Source of the DNA: UJ101 sp047975265
Lineage (GTDB): Bacteria; Bacteroidota; Bacteroidia; Flavobacteriales; UJ101
NCBI GenBank assembly: GCA_047975265.1
Contig: JBKEDE010000033.1
Location: forward strand, 45,921-109,920
Length of the DNA stretch: 64,000 nucleotides
Reading direction: 5' to 3'
Shown here: piece by piece, positions 35,057-43,882 of the stretch
Numbering within the stretch: the first letter of the stretch is position 1
How the letters are laid out: each line of letters begins with the position of its first letter
Translations under genes and position numbers: made by a program
Notes under the pieces: generated by a model
What the model was told of the DNA's origin: nothing
Databases searched by the model: none
The model's input: the letters and a program-made list of their open reading frames with translations, nothing else

Positions 35057-35704
35057 ATGTTTCATAAAGAAGGAATACAAATCATTTTAAAATCAACTGT
35101 AGCATTTGTTGTCTTAATGTTGCTGATTTATTGGTGTCTACCAACTATATCTTTGGTTATGGTAGGAATTTTATTATCCATAGTTTATTTCTTTATACTC
35201 TATTTTTTTAGAAATCCCAAGCGAATTACAATTTCTGAACAAGGCGAAATTATAGCTCCGGTAGATGGTAAAGTAGTTGCGGTTGAAGAAACACAAGAAA
35301 ATGAATATTTTAAAGATAAACGTATTCAGGTATCCATATTTATGTCGCCATTTAATATACACGTTTGTCGTTATCCGTTAAGTGGAATAGTTAAATTTGT
35401 AAAATACCATCCTGGAAAATTTTTAGTGGCTTGGCATCCAAAATCTTCTACTCAAAACGAAAGAACCACAATAGTTGTAGAACAAGACGGAACGGAAGTG
35501 TTATTTAGACAAATTGCAGGAGCATTAGCCCGAAGAATTGTTTTATATTCTGAAAAAAATCATAAAGTTAAGGTTGGAGATGATTTTGGTTTCATAAAAT
35601 TTGGTTCACGTGTGGATATTTTTTTACCTTTGGATACAGAAATAGAAGTAAATCTCCACCAAAAAACAAAAGGAGGTGTTACAAGAATAGCAAAATTAAA
35701 ATAA
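35057..35704 (+). CDS. psd: phosphatidylserine decarboxylase proenzyme
   Basis: The 215-residue protein has two N-terminal membrane helices (about residues 10-50) and the PSD domain: APVDGKVVAVEE, SIFMSPFNIHVCRYPLSG, YHPGKF and the self-cleavage site FGSRVD near residue 190, where the Ser becomes the pyruvoyl group. It is the short, single-chain-precursor type common in Bacteroidota. It decarboxylates phosphatidylserine to phosphatidylethanolamine. It is 25 bases downstream of cdsA. Confidence 0.93.
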   Translation: MFHKEGIQIILKSTVAFVVLMLLIYWCLPTISLVMVGILLSIVYFFILYFFRNPKRITISEQGEIIAPVDGKVVAVEETQENEYFKDKRIQVSIFMSPFNIHVCRYPLSGIVKFVKYHPGKFLVAWHPKSSTQNERTTIVVEQDGTEVLFRQIAGALARRIVLYSEKNHKVKVGDDFGFIKFGSRVDIFLPLDTEIEVNLHQKTKGGVTRIAKLK

Positions 35705-35721
35705 CTTAAAAGTGTAAATAG

Positions 35722-36390
35722 ATGAAAAAAATTATGTTTTTACTATGCTTATCAGTTGTAGTATCATGCTCTTTTGATAAGGCATCAACGGGTAATTCAG
35801 GAGCAGTTTCCGGAAATAGTGATAAAAAGAATTATGATGCAGAAGAAACGCATCATGAAGAAAAAGAGGAACAAAATACAGTTACAGAACCATTTCGTTT
35901 TGACAGTACGAAAGTAAAATTAACGTTTACGGCCTATAAACTTCCGGGTGAAAAAAGAACTGGTGTAAACGGAACATTCAAAACCATTAATGTTGCAGGA
36001 GCAAAAGAAAGTGATAAAGCAGAAGAGGTACTTTCTGATACTACTTTTTCCATTCCAACCGCTTCATTGTTTACCAAAGATGAAGACCGTGATAAAAAAT
36101 TGATTGAATTTTTCTTCAATAAATTGGTAAATACAGCCGATATAACAGGAAGTTTTGGGAAATTTGAAGGAGGGCAAGTGCCTGTTACTTTAAAACTAAA
36201 CGATAAAGAAGTAACAAAAAATTTCCAATATCAGATTTTAGATCGAAAATTAACCCTATCAGGTAAAATTGATATTGTGGAGGATTTTACAGCTTCCGAA
36301 GCTTTAAATTCTGTTAATGAAGCCTGTAAGGATTTGCATGAAGGAAAAACATGGTCAGATGTTGATTTGAAAGCAGAAATAGAACTGTAG
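35722..36390 (+). CDS. YceI-like domain lipoprotein
   Basis: The 222-residue protein has a signal peptide with lipobox VVVSC near residue 16, then a low-complexity Ser/Gly/Glu/His-rich linker (about residues 20-58) and a YceI-like domain from FDSTKVKLTFTAYKLPGEKR. The domain is clearly related to YceI but divergent: a conserved HVGFF-type strand is not obvious. It lies 17 bases after psd and is the last gene of the run, ending at a strong terminator. Lipid handling at the envelope is a reasonable guess from fold and neighbours, not shown. Confidence 0.8.
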   Translation: MKKIMFLLCLSVVVSCSFDKASTGNSGAVSGNSDKKNYDAEETHHEEKEEQNTVTEPFRFDSTKVKLTFTAYKLPGEKRTGVNGTFKTINVAGAKESDKAEEVLSDTTFSIPTASLFTKDEDRDKKLIEFFFNKLVNTADITGSFGKFEGGQVPVTLKLNDKEVTKNFQYQILDRKLTLSGKIDIVEDFTASEALNSVNEACKDLHEGKTWSDVDLKAEIEL

Positions 36391-36411
36391 TTGTGTTCTT
36401 TATATAAAACA

Positions 36412-36448
36412 GAAAAAACCTTATAAGAAATTTTTATAAGGTTTTTTT
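36412..36448 (+). terminator. terminator after the psd-YceI run
   Basis: AAAAAACCTTATAA and TTATAAGGTTTTTTTA form a stem of about 14 pairs with a loop of six or so bases, followed by a T tract. It closes the rsfS-to-YceI gene run just before the restriction-modification island. Confidence 0.85.
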
Positions 36449-36530
36449 ATTTGCTTTTTGGTTCAATACTTTGTTATAATAAAAAAATTACTATCTTTCA
36501 AATTGCAAAAATGATTTTTAGTTAAACAGA

Positions 36531-36554
36531 TATTTTTGGTTATAAGTTTATAAC
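36531..36554 (+). promoter_or_regulatory. restriction-modification promoter with overlapping palindrome
   Basis: TATTTTTG at 36531-36538 matches TAnnTTTG. Directly next to it, GTTATAA (36539-36545), GT, TTATAAC (36548-36554) is an exact inverted repeat with a two-base centre, placed where transcription would start. This is the expected position for a repressor operator. The methyltransferase start is 28 bases further on. Confidence 0.5.
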
Positions 36555-36582
36555 TTCCAAAAAGGAAAAATAGAATTTTAAT

Positions 36583-38164
36583 ATGTTAGAACTTCTTACC
36601 ATTAAAGAAGCCAGTAGCTGGGCAACCTCTTATTTAAAAAAAGAAGTTACGCCATCGAATATTTCTTACCTGATTCAGTACGGGAGAGTGCCAAAAATCG
36701 GAGAGAATGGAAATACCAGGGTAGCCAAAAAAGACCTACTTTCTTATTATGAGAAAAATAACCAAACCAAGGAAGTACGTTACAAAGATAAGCTGGGGCA
36801 AGATTTAAATTGGGCATTATCTTTTTCTGAATATAAAGAATCGGAAACGACTAAGCATGTTCATCGATTGCACCCGTACAAAGGTAAGTTTATACCTCAG
36901 CTGGTAGAATATTTTTTAGACAGTCATACCGATAGCTTTAAAAAAGAAATCTTTTTTGAGAAGGGGCAAACCGTGCTTGACCCTTTTTGTGGTTCAGGAA
37001 CAACATTGGTAGAAGCCAATGAACTAGGGCTAAATGCCATTGGGATTGATATTTCTTCTTTTAACGTTCATATTAGTAATTCTAAAATTGGCAAATACAA
37101 CCTGAAAGAAGTAGAGTTAGTAGCTAAGAAGATCATCAAAAAATTAGATGATTTTTTAATAGAAAAGAAAAATTTAGATTTTGAAAAACGACTTTTGGAA
37201 GAATTAAAATCCTTCAACAACCAGTATTTCCCATCTCCTGAGTACAAATCTAAAGTTAGACAAAAACAAATTAACGAAAAGGAATATTCAACAGAAAAAG
37301 AAAAACTATTTCTACCTGGTATACAAAAAACTCATCAAAGATTACAATATTCAATTGAAGCAAGAAAAACCAGAAACTTTTCTCGATAAATGGTTTGTCA
37401 AGGAAATTAGAGATGAAATTGATTTTGTTTTTAATGAAATAATCCAAATCGAAACTATATCTACAAAACAAATTTTAAGTATCATTTTAAGTCGCACCAT
37501 TCGTTCATGTAGGGCTACGACACATTCTGATTTAGCTACATTGATTGAACCACAAACTACTACTTATTATTGTAAAAAGCATGGGAAAATTTGTAAACCT
37601 TTGTTTACTATTTCCAGTTGGTTTAGTCGCTATACAAAGGATACAATTAAACGGCTGAAACAATTTAATGATTTAAGCACTCCAACTACACAAATTTGTT
37701 TGACGGGAGATAGTAGAACGATTCGTATTTTTAAAGAATTAGGAATTAGTAATCAAAACTTTGTACAAATCTTAAAAGATAAAAAAATTGACGGTATCTT
37801 TTCAAGTCCACCTTATGTTGGATTAATAGATTACCACGAACAACACGCTTATTCTTATGATTTATTTGGTTTTGAACGAAAAGACAAATTAGAAATAGGA
37901 CCACTCTATAAAGGGCAAGGAAAAGAAGCAAGAGAAAGCTACGCTCAGGGAATTGCTGATGTTTTAAACAATTGCAAAAAATATTTAAAAGACGATTACA
38001 ATATTTTTTTGGTTGCAAATGACAAATATGGACTTTACCCTAAAATTGCTGAATTAGCGGGTATGCAAATTATTAATCAGTATAAGCGTCCTGTTTTAAA
38101 CAGAGTGGAAAAAGACCGAAATGCGTATGCGGAAATCATATTTCATTTAAAAGAAAAAAAATAA
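36583..38164 (+). pseudogene. SPPY-type DNA methyltransferase with internal frameshift
   Basis: Two overlapping frames make up one gene. The first (36583-37389) has an excisionase-like helix-turn-helix (residues 1-55, VTPSNISYLIQYGRVPKIG) and motif I, VLDPFCGSGTT, which binds S-adenosylmethionine. The second (sense from about 37300, to 38164) has the catalytic motif SSPPYVGLIDYH and a C-terminal EIIFHL strand. Reading shifts at the A5 run 37301-37305, where removing one A gives GAA AAC TAT TTC and joins the frames without loss of sense (continuing YLVYKKLIKDYNIQLKQ). The SPPY motif suggests N4-cytosine methylation. The cognate endonuclease starts one codon later. Confidence 0.82.
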
Positions 38165-38954
38165 ATGGCATTATCTCAAAATCAAAAACAACAAATCAAA
38201 AAACTGCTTACTAATAAAATTGAAGCAAAACTTAAATCCTATGGTAGGGAAACTACTTCCATGCCATTTCTTGCAAGACTTATTCAAGACAATGAAAAGA
38301 TTGCTGCCTACTCATTTATCCATTCAATGGCAACTACGCTAGGAATGTCTATTTATGAAGACGTTTCTGTAATTATTGCTTCTGAAACAGCAGATGAAGC
38401 CTTTAGGAATTATGGGGTTGGTGGTGTAATCTCAGAAGAGCAAAAAGCTGTTATTGGAAATATTGTCATAAAACTTCGTAATAGAGAACGAGAAGCAGAT
38501 ATTACAAAAGAAATGAAAGAGGTCTTAGTAGCTTCTGCAAATAATGGAGAGTTTCAGAAGTCTGGTAATATTGCAGACTTTTATATGAAAAGGGGAAGGG
38601 AGGAGTTTTATTTTGAGATTAAAACCGTCAAACCCAATATTGATGTGATGTATTTGAGAAAAGTAAGACTAAACTTTTAGAGTGGATTGCGAGAAGAAGA
38701 ATGCCGGTAAAAGTATTCTTGGCATTTCCGTATAATCCCTATCATCCGGAACCTTACTCAAGATTTACCGAGTCCGGAATGATGGATGCACCCAATGATT
38801 TCTTAGTTGGAGATGAATATTGGGATTTTCTTGGTGGTGAAGGAACTTTCACAGAATTATTAGAAACATTTGATGAAGTGGGTATAAAGAGTTTAAAGAG
38901 AGATTGGATGAAAAATTTAAAGAAATTGCGAAAGACAAGTTTGATTTCCATTAA
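38165..38954 (+). pseudogene. TdeIII-like type II restriction endonuclease, multiply frameshifted
   Basis: Frame one (from 38165) contains MPFLARLIQDNEKIAAYSFIHS and FEIKTVKPNID, then fails; frame two (from 38656) continues EKSKTKLLEWIARRRMPVKV and the FLAFPYNPYHPEPYSRF and YWDFLGGEGTF blocks. The pattern matches the TdeIII family, whose type member cuts GGNCC. The break coincides with a tandem GATGT-GATGT at 38642-38651; one copy removed gives IDVFEKSK. Near the end, a base missing at the A run 38886-38888 hides a better C-terminus, EFKERLDEKFKEIAKDKF, ending with TAA at 38952-38954. Both lesions would abolish or truncate the enzyme. The start abuts the methyltransferase stop. Confidence 0.78.
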
Positions 38955-38963
38955 AAAACTTAA

Positions 38964-39000
38964 ATAAAAAACGGGTTAAAACTTTTAATAATTAACCCGC
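38964..39000. terminator. terminator between endonuclease and sdhB
   Basis: CGGGTTAA (38972-38979) pairs with TTAACCCG (38992-38999). On the minus strand the stem is followed by TTTTTTATTTAAG, so it is best oriented as the end of sdhCAB; it may also stop the restriction-modification transcript. Confidence 0.8.
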
Positions 39001-39028
39001 TGTAATAGTTTTTAAGATTTATATTTTC

Positions 39029-39781
39029 TTATTCTTCAGAACATATACCTGCAAATAGAAATTCACGGTTCATTCGAGCAATATTTTCCAATGAAATTCC
39101 TTTAGGACATTCCACTTCGCAGGCTCCGGTATTGGTACAGTTTCCAAATCCTTCCTTATCCATTTGTTCAATCATGTTTAGAACACGTTGTTTTGCTTCA
39201 GAACGTCCTTGAGGCAGTAAAGCATATTGAGATACTTTAGCTCCGACAAACAACATGGCTGATCCGTTTTTACAAGTAGCCACGCAAGCACCGCATCCAA
39301 TACAGGTTGCAGCATCCATTGCTAAATCTGCATTTTGTTTAGGAATGGGTAAAGCATTGGCGTCTTGTGTATTCCCTGATGTATTCACCGAGATATAACC
39401 TCCTGCATGTTGAATACGGTCAAAAGCTGTACGATCCACAATTAAATCTTTTATAACAGGAAAAGCAGCTGATCTCCATGGTTCAATATGAATGGTGTCT
39501 CCATCGTTAAACATACGCATATGTAATTGACAGGTTGTAATTCCTCTGTCAGGTCCGTGAGCTTCTCCGTTTATATATAAAGAACACATCCCGCAGATTC
39601 CTTCGCGGCAGTCATGGTCAAAAGCGACAGGTTCTTCTCCTTTGTCAACCAATTGTTCATTTAAAACATCAAGCATTTCCAAGAATGACATGTGTTCTGA
39701 AATATCGTTTACTTTATAATCCACCATTTTTCCTTTGTCTTGTGGACCGTTTTGTCTCCAAATTTTAAGTGTTAAATTCAT
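39029..39781 (-). CDS. sdhB: succinate dehydrogenase/fumarate reductase iron-sulfur subunit
   Basis: The 250-residue protein has all three cluster motifs: CREGICGMCSLYINGEAHG for [2Fe-2S], CIGCGACVATC for [4Fe-4S] and CTNTGACEVECPKGI for the third cluster. It carries electrons between the flavin in SdhA and the haem/quinone site in SdhC at the inner membrane. It is the last gene of sdhCAB, 12 bases after sdhA, and is followed by a terminator. Confidence 0.96.
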   Translation of the reverse strand: MNLTLKIWRQNGPQDKGKMVDYKVNDISEHMSFLEMLDVLNEQLVDKGEEPVAFDHDCREGICGMCSLYINGEAHGPDRGITTCQLHMRMFNDGDTIHIEPWRSAAFPVIKDLIVDRTAFDRIQHAGGYISVNTSGNTQDANALPIPKQNADLAMDAATCIGCGACVATCKNGSAMLFVGAKVSQYALLPQGRSEAKQRVLNMIEQMDKEGFGNCTNTGACEVECPKGISLENIARMNREFLFAGICSEE

Positions 39782-39793
39782 AATGGTGTTGTT

Positions 39794-41800
39794 TTATTTG
39801 TATGAACGTGTTTTAAGTTCAATATCGTTAAATTCTAATTGTTCTTTATGTAAAATAGCGTCAGAAGGTTTTCCTGTGTATTCCCAAGCGGCTACATAGG
39901 CAAAATTTTTATCATCGCGTTTTGCCTCTCCGTCTTCTGTAATGTGTTCTTCTCTAAAATGACCTCCACAGGATTCTTCACGGTGTAAAGCATCTTTGGC
40001 AAATAATTCCCCTAATTCTAAGAAATCTGCTACACGACCTGCTTTTTCCAATTCGGGGTTAATTTGTCCTGCTTTTCCCGGAACTTTTACATTTTTCCAA
40101 AAATCTTCACGCAAAGCGGCTATTTCTTCTATAGCTTCTTCCAATCCTTTTTTATTACGTGCCATACCGCATTTATCCCACATGATTTTACCTAGTTTTT
40201 TATGATAATAATCCACAGAATGTTCACCATTATTATTGATGAAGAAATCGATACGTTCTTGAACTTCTTTTTCAGCTTGGTCAAATTCAGGTGTATCAGT
40301 TGGAATTTCTCCGGTACGGATATCGTTAGCTAAATAATCACCAATGGTGTAAGGCAACACAAAATATCCGTCGGCCAATCCTTGCATTAAAGCGGAAGCT
40401 CCTAAACGATTGGCACCATGGTCGGAAAAATTGGCTTCACCTATAACATAACATCCTTCAATCGTACTCATTAAATTATAATCAACCCAAACACCGCCCA
40501 TTGTATAATGGGTTGCAGGGTATATCATCATTGGAGTTTTATAAGGATTATCATCTACGATTTTTTCATACATTTGAAACAAGTTTCCATACTTTTCCCG
40601 AACGATTTCTTCTCCTAATTGGGTTATTTTTTCTTTTGAAGGATTTTCAATTCCATGAATTAAGGCTTGTTCTTTACCGTATCGTTGAATAGCAGAAGCA
40701 AAATCCAAGTAAACTGCTTCTCCTGTGGCATTTACGCCGTATCCGGCATCGCAGCGTTCTTTTGCAGCACGAGAGGCTACATCACGAGGAACTAAGTTAC
40801 CAAAAGCAGGGTAACGTCTTTCTAAATAATAATCTCGATTTTCTTCAGCAATTTCGGTAGGTTTTAATTTTCCTTCGCGAATGGCATGAACATCTTCCAT
40901 ATTTTTTGGAACCCATATACGTCCATCGTTACGCAATGATTCGGACATTAAGGTTAATTTTGACTGATAATCTCCTGAACGGGGAATGCATGTCGGATGA
41001 ATTTGTGTATAACACGGATTAGCAAAAAAAGCACCTTTTTTATGGATTTTCCATGATGCGGTTGCATTAGAACCCATCGCATTGGTTGATAAAAAATAAA
41101 CATTTCCGTATCCACCTGATGCAATAACTACTGCATGAGCAGAGTGTCTTTCAATTTCACCTGTAATTAGATTTCGGGCAATAATTCCGCGTGCTTTACC
41201 ATCAATTTTTACAATGTCTAACATTTCATGACGGTTATACATTTTAATTTTACCGCGTGCAATTTGGCGGTTCATAGCAGAATATGCTCCTAATAATAAT
41301 TGTTGTCCTGTTTGTCCTTTGGCATAAAAAGTACGAGAAACCAATACGCCTCCAAACGAACGGTTATCAAGTAATCCACCGTAATCACGAGCAAAAGGAA
41401 CTCCTTGAGCTACACATTGGTCGATAATATTTCCTGATACTTCGGCTAAACGGTGTACGTTAGCTTCACGAGACCGATAATCACCTCCTTTAACCGTATC
41501 ATAAAATAAGCGGTAGTTGGAATCACCGTCTCCTTGATAATTTTTAGCGGCGTTAATACCTCCTTGTGCGGCAATGGAGTGTGCACGTCTTGGGGAATCT
41601 TGATAACAAAAAGCTTTTACATTATAACCTAATTCTGCAAGTGTTGCGGTAGCAGAGCCTCCTGCTAACCCTGTTCCTACAACGATAACATCAATTGAAC
41701 GTTTATTGGCAGGGTTTACTAAATTAATGTGTTCTTTATATTTTGACCATTTTTCGGCTAAAGGACCGTTGTTAGGTACTTTTGAATCTAATTTACTCAT
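39794..41800 (-). CDS. sdhA: succinate dehydrogenase/fumarate reductase flavoprotein subunit
   Basis: The 668-residue protein has the dinucleotide-binding motif VVGTGLAGGSATATLAELG, HSIAAQGGINAAKNYQGDGDS containing the FAD-linked His, HPTCIPRSGDYQSKL and the active-site TPMMIYPATHYTMGG. It matches the type B enzymes of Bacteroidota and Epsilonproteobacteria, which work with a single large membrane subunit and menaquinone. It oxidises succinate or, in reverse, reduces fumarate. It is 21 bases downstream of sdhC. Confidence 0.97.
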   Translation of the reverse strand: MSKLDSKVPNNGPLAEKWSKYKEHINLVNPANKRSIDVIVVGTGLAGGSATATLAELGYNVKAFCYQDSPRRAHSIAAQGGINAAKNYQGDGDSNYRLFYDTVKGGDYRSREANVHRLAEVSGNIIDQCVAQGVPFARDYGGLLDNRSFGGVLVSRTFYAKGQTGQQLLLGAYSAMNRQIARGKIKMYNRHEMLDIVKIDGKARGIIARNLITGEIERHSAHAVVIASGGYGNVYFLSTNAMGSNATASWKIHKKGAFFANPCYTQIHPTCIPRSGDYQSKLTLMSESLRNDGRIWVPKNMEDVHAIREGKLKPTEIAEENRDYYLERRYPAFGNLVPRDVASRAAKERCDAGYGVNATGEAVYLDFASAIQRYGKEQALIHGIENPSKEKITQLGEEIVREKYGNLFQMYEKIVDDNPYKTPMMIYPATHYTMGGVWVDYNLMSTIEGCYVIGEANFSDHGANRLGASALMQGLADGYFVLPYTIGDYLANDIRTGEIPTDTPEFDQAEKEVQERIDFFINNNGEHSVDYYHKKLGKIMWDKCGMARNKKGLEEAIEEIAALREDFWKNVKVPGKAGQINPELEKAGRVADFLELGELFAKDALHREESCGGHFREEHITEDGEAKRDDKNFAYVAAWEYTGKPSDAILHKEQLEFNDIELKTRSYK

Positions 41801-41821
41801 GTTTTTTGTTTTCTGGGTTAA

Positions 41822-42511
41822 TTATTTAGTTACAAAAAAGTAAACTGCAATAATCGAAAATCCAAGAGAGATAAACCAAAAGTAAGTTGCTCCTGAATAT
41901 TTAATAATTGTATTGTATTTTTTATGATTCATTCCAACCGATTGAAATGCTGAGGTAAAACCATGGCTTAGATGAATTCCTAATAAAATAAAGGAAATCA
42001 CATAAATAATGACATACACTACGTTTTCAAATTTAGCTTTCACCAATCCATAATCGCCTAACTGTGGGAAGAGTTCTTCTACTTGACCCGATTTGATAGG
42101 AATCATAAAATCAATGATGTGAATACATAGAAACAGCAATACAAGGATTCCTGTATAAATCATAGTTCGAGAGGCGAGAGGCGTATGTGCACTCCAACTG
42201 TTTACAGCATAAGATTTTGAACCTCGTGCTTTCTTATTTTTCAAAGTTAATGTAATTCCTAAAAAAATGTGATAAATAAACCCTGCTGCTAAAACAAACT
42301 GCATAATTTGGATAACCGGATTGGTAGCCATAAAATGCGAAGCCTGGTTAAATAATATCTCCTCTTTAGGAAGCAAATTACCTGAAGCATCTTCTGCTCC
42401 GGCTAATAATGCCAAATTAACTGCCAAATGCACAAACAGGAATATCATTAAAAAAAATCCGGTGAGTGCCATCATAAACTTTCGTCCTATTGACGATGTT
42501 AAGAATCCCAT
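41822..42511 (-). CDS. sdhC: succinate dehydrogenase cytochrome b subunit
   Basis: Upstream codons (to 42535) add MYYKIKII, but ATG at 42511 gives the family start MGFLTSSIGRKFMMALTG. The 229-residue protein has five membrane helices with conserved haem-ligand histidines (FLFVHLAVNL, FIYHIFLGI, LFLCIHIIDFM, GIHLSHGF), the diheme cytochrome b558 class. It anchors SdhAB and hands electrons to or from menaquinone. It is the first gene of the operon and has a -7 promoter element nearby. Confidence 0.95.
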   Translation of the reverse strand: MGFLTSSIGRKFMMALTGFFLMIFLFVHLAVNLALLAGAEDASGNLLPKEEILFNQASHFMATNPVIQIMQFVLAAGFIYHIFLGITLTLKNKKARGSKSYAVNSWSAHTPLASRTMIYTGILVLLFLCIHIIDFMIPIKSGQVEELFPQLGDYGLVKAKFENVVYVIIYVISFILLGIHLSHGFTSAFQSVGMNHKKYNTIIKYSGATYFWFISLGFSIIAVYFFVTK

Positions 42512-42532
42512 AATAATTTTAATTTTGTAGTA

Positions 42533-42540
42533 CAAATCTA
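42533..42540 (-). promoter_or_regulatory. putative sdhCAB promoter, -7 element
   Basis: The minus strand reads TAGATTTG, matching TAnnTTTG, 21 bases before the sdhC ATG. A plus-strand TACCTTTG at 42640-42647 is a comparable candidate for the divergent response-regulator genes but is nearly 190 bases from their start. Confidence 0.5.
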
Positions 42541-42833
42541 AGCATTGCAGTATTTAGAATAAAACTATATAAGCGGTATTTTTAAAATAAAGATAATTTT
42601 TTACTTCGTACATGATTTAATTCATTTCATCGAATTTTTTACCTTTGAAAAAAAAAACGTAACTTAAATTTAAAGATTAATTTTTCGATTGAAAAAATAT
42701 AACCTTTGAAAAGGTAATAATTCAATTATAAAGCATGTCTGTACTATAAAAAGAAGAATGAATAAACAATTTATACAGTCAAAAGATTTTTTTATGATAC
42801 AATCAAAAGAAACACAGTCATAAGTCAAGTTTT
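42541..42833. other. divergent intergenic region, sdhC / response regulators
   Basis: About 290 AT-rich bases with no convincing gene. It contains the plus-strand TACCTTTG at 42640-42647 and a short palindrome CCTTTGAAAAGG near 42703-42714. A 21-codon frame at 42758-42823 is too weak to call. Confidence 0.5.
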
Positions 42834-43223
42834 ATGAATGAAATAGAAAAAGTATTGTTAGTTGAAGATGATAAAGTAGAAGTTTTAAAATTTAAACGAG
42901 TTTTAAAACAACTTGATATCAAAAGTAATTTTTCGATTAGTAAAAACGGAGAAGAAGCTTTAAATTATTTAAAAGAAGAATTGCCAGACCTTATTTTGTT
43001 AGATCTAAATATGCCTAGAATGAACGGATTTGAATTTTTAGAAGCCATAAAAAATACACGATACGAAAAGATACCACTCTTTATTTTAACTACATCAAAT
43101 TCGGATCAAGATATTGAAAAAAGCAAAGAATATAAAATTAAAGGATATGTTGTGAAACCCATTCGTTATGAAGATTATAAATCAGAAATAAAACAAATTT
43201 TTAACAACGCTCTACTCATATAA
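42834..43223 (+). CDS. single-domain response regulator (CheY-like receiver)
   Basis: The 129-residue protein is one receiver domain: acidic pocket E11-D12-D13, phosphorylation site Asp57 in LILLDLNMPRMNG, Thr86 and Lys109 in VKPI. It has no output domain, so it must act by protein contact or as a phosphorelay step. It is followed after 14 bases by a receiver-Hpt protein and then by a LytTR regulator, all on the same strand, with no histidine kinase in the neighbourhood. It belongs to the Rcp1-like group judging from the extended loop around residues 90-100. Confidence 0.92.
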   Translation: MNEIEKVLLVEDDKVEVLKFKRVLKQLDIKSNFSISKNGEEALNYLKEELPDLILLDLNMPRMNGFEFLEAIKNTRYEKIPLFILTTSNSDQDIEKSKEYKIKGYVVKPIRYEDYKSEIKQIFNNALLI

Positions 43224-43237
43224 AGTATATTTGCACT

Positions 43238-43864
43238 ATGAAAATTCTTTATTTTGAAGACGATTTAATAGACCAAAAATCATTAAAACGATTGATTGAT
43301 AAAAATTATCCGGAAATTGAACTACACATTGCATCTACCGAAGAAGAGTTTAATTTGATCATAGAAAAAATGAATTTTGACTTGATATTGGCAGATCAAT
43401 TTATCGACTCAGTTCACGTTTTCAACTATTTAAAAAGGTTAACAAACCAAAAAATAATATTAGTTAGCGGAACAGAAAGTATTTTTGAGCAAACGAACGA
43501 TATTGAAAATTTGGCAGGTTTTTTGACTAAACCTATAGGAATTGATGATATTGAAAAATATATGATAAAAGGACAATCAACCATAGAAAGTTTGGCAGAT
43601 GGAGACCAAGACTTTATTGCTGAACTAAAAAAAAGTATTAAGACGGAAATTCAAAACGAAATAGCTCAATATAATGAAGAAGATTCAAATGAAGCAAAAG
43701 CTAATTGGATACATAAAACAAAAAGTAAAGTAGCCTTATTAGAAGTTTATAACCTTCATAGCAAAGCAACCGAATTGGAACGAAACCTTCGTAACAATAT
43801 AAATTGCGATGAAGAACTTAGAACGTATTTTAAGAACTACCAAGAAGTGTTAAAACAATTGTAA
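43238..43864 (+). CDS. receiver-Hpt fusion protein
   Basis: The 208-residue protein joins a receiver domain (residues 1-110; E7-D8-D9, phospho-site Asp53 in LILADQF, Lys98 in LTKPI) to a helical histidine phosphotransfer domain (about 115-208). The probable phospho-His is His159 in WIHKTKSKV, which fits HxxKS, a variant of the usual HxxKG. This arrangement suggests that it passes phosphate between the single receiver upstream and the LytTR regulator downstream. The receiver lacks a clear conserved Thr/Ser motif before beta 5 but has SGTE at the position. Hpt assignment is by pattern only. Confidence 0.8.
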   Translation: MKILYFEDDLIDQKSLKRLIDKNYPEIELHIASTEEEFNLIIEKMNFDLILADQFIDSVHVFNYLKRLTNQKIILVSGTESIFEQTNDIENLAGFLTKPIGIDDIEKYMIKGQSTIESLADGDQDFIAELKKSIKTEIQNEIAQYNEEDSNEAKANWIHKTKSKVALLEVYNLHSKATELERNLRNNINCDEELRTYFKNYQEVLKQL

Positions 43865-43882
43865 AATTTTAATCTTTTCATT

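Noticed and set aside
37301..37305. Phase variation of the methyltransferase by the A5 run
   Set aside because: Phase-variable genes normally have longer repeats; five A residues are too few to slip often, so I treat it as an ordinary frameshift.
42758..42823. 21-codon frame upstream of the receiver gene
   Set aside because: Low-complexity, with internal repeats (CAGTCAAAAGA-like), and no sign of selection; probably chance.
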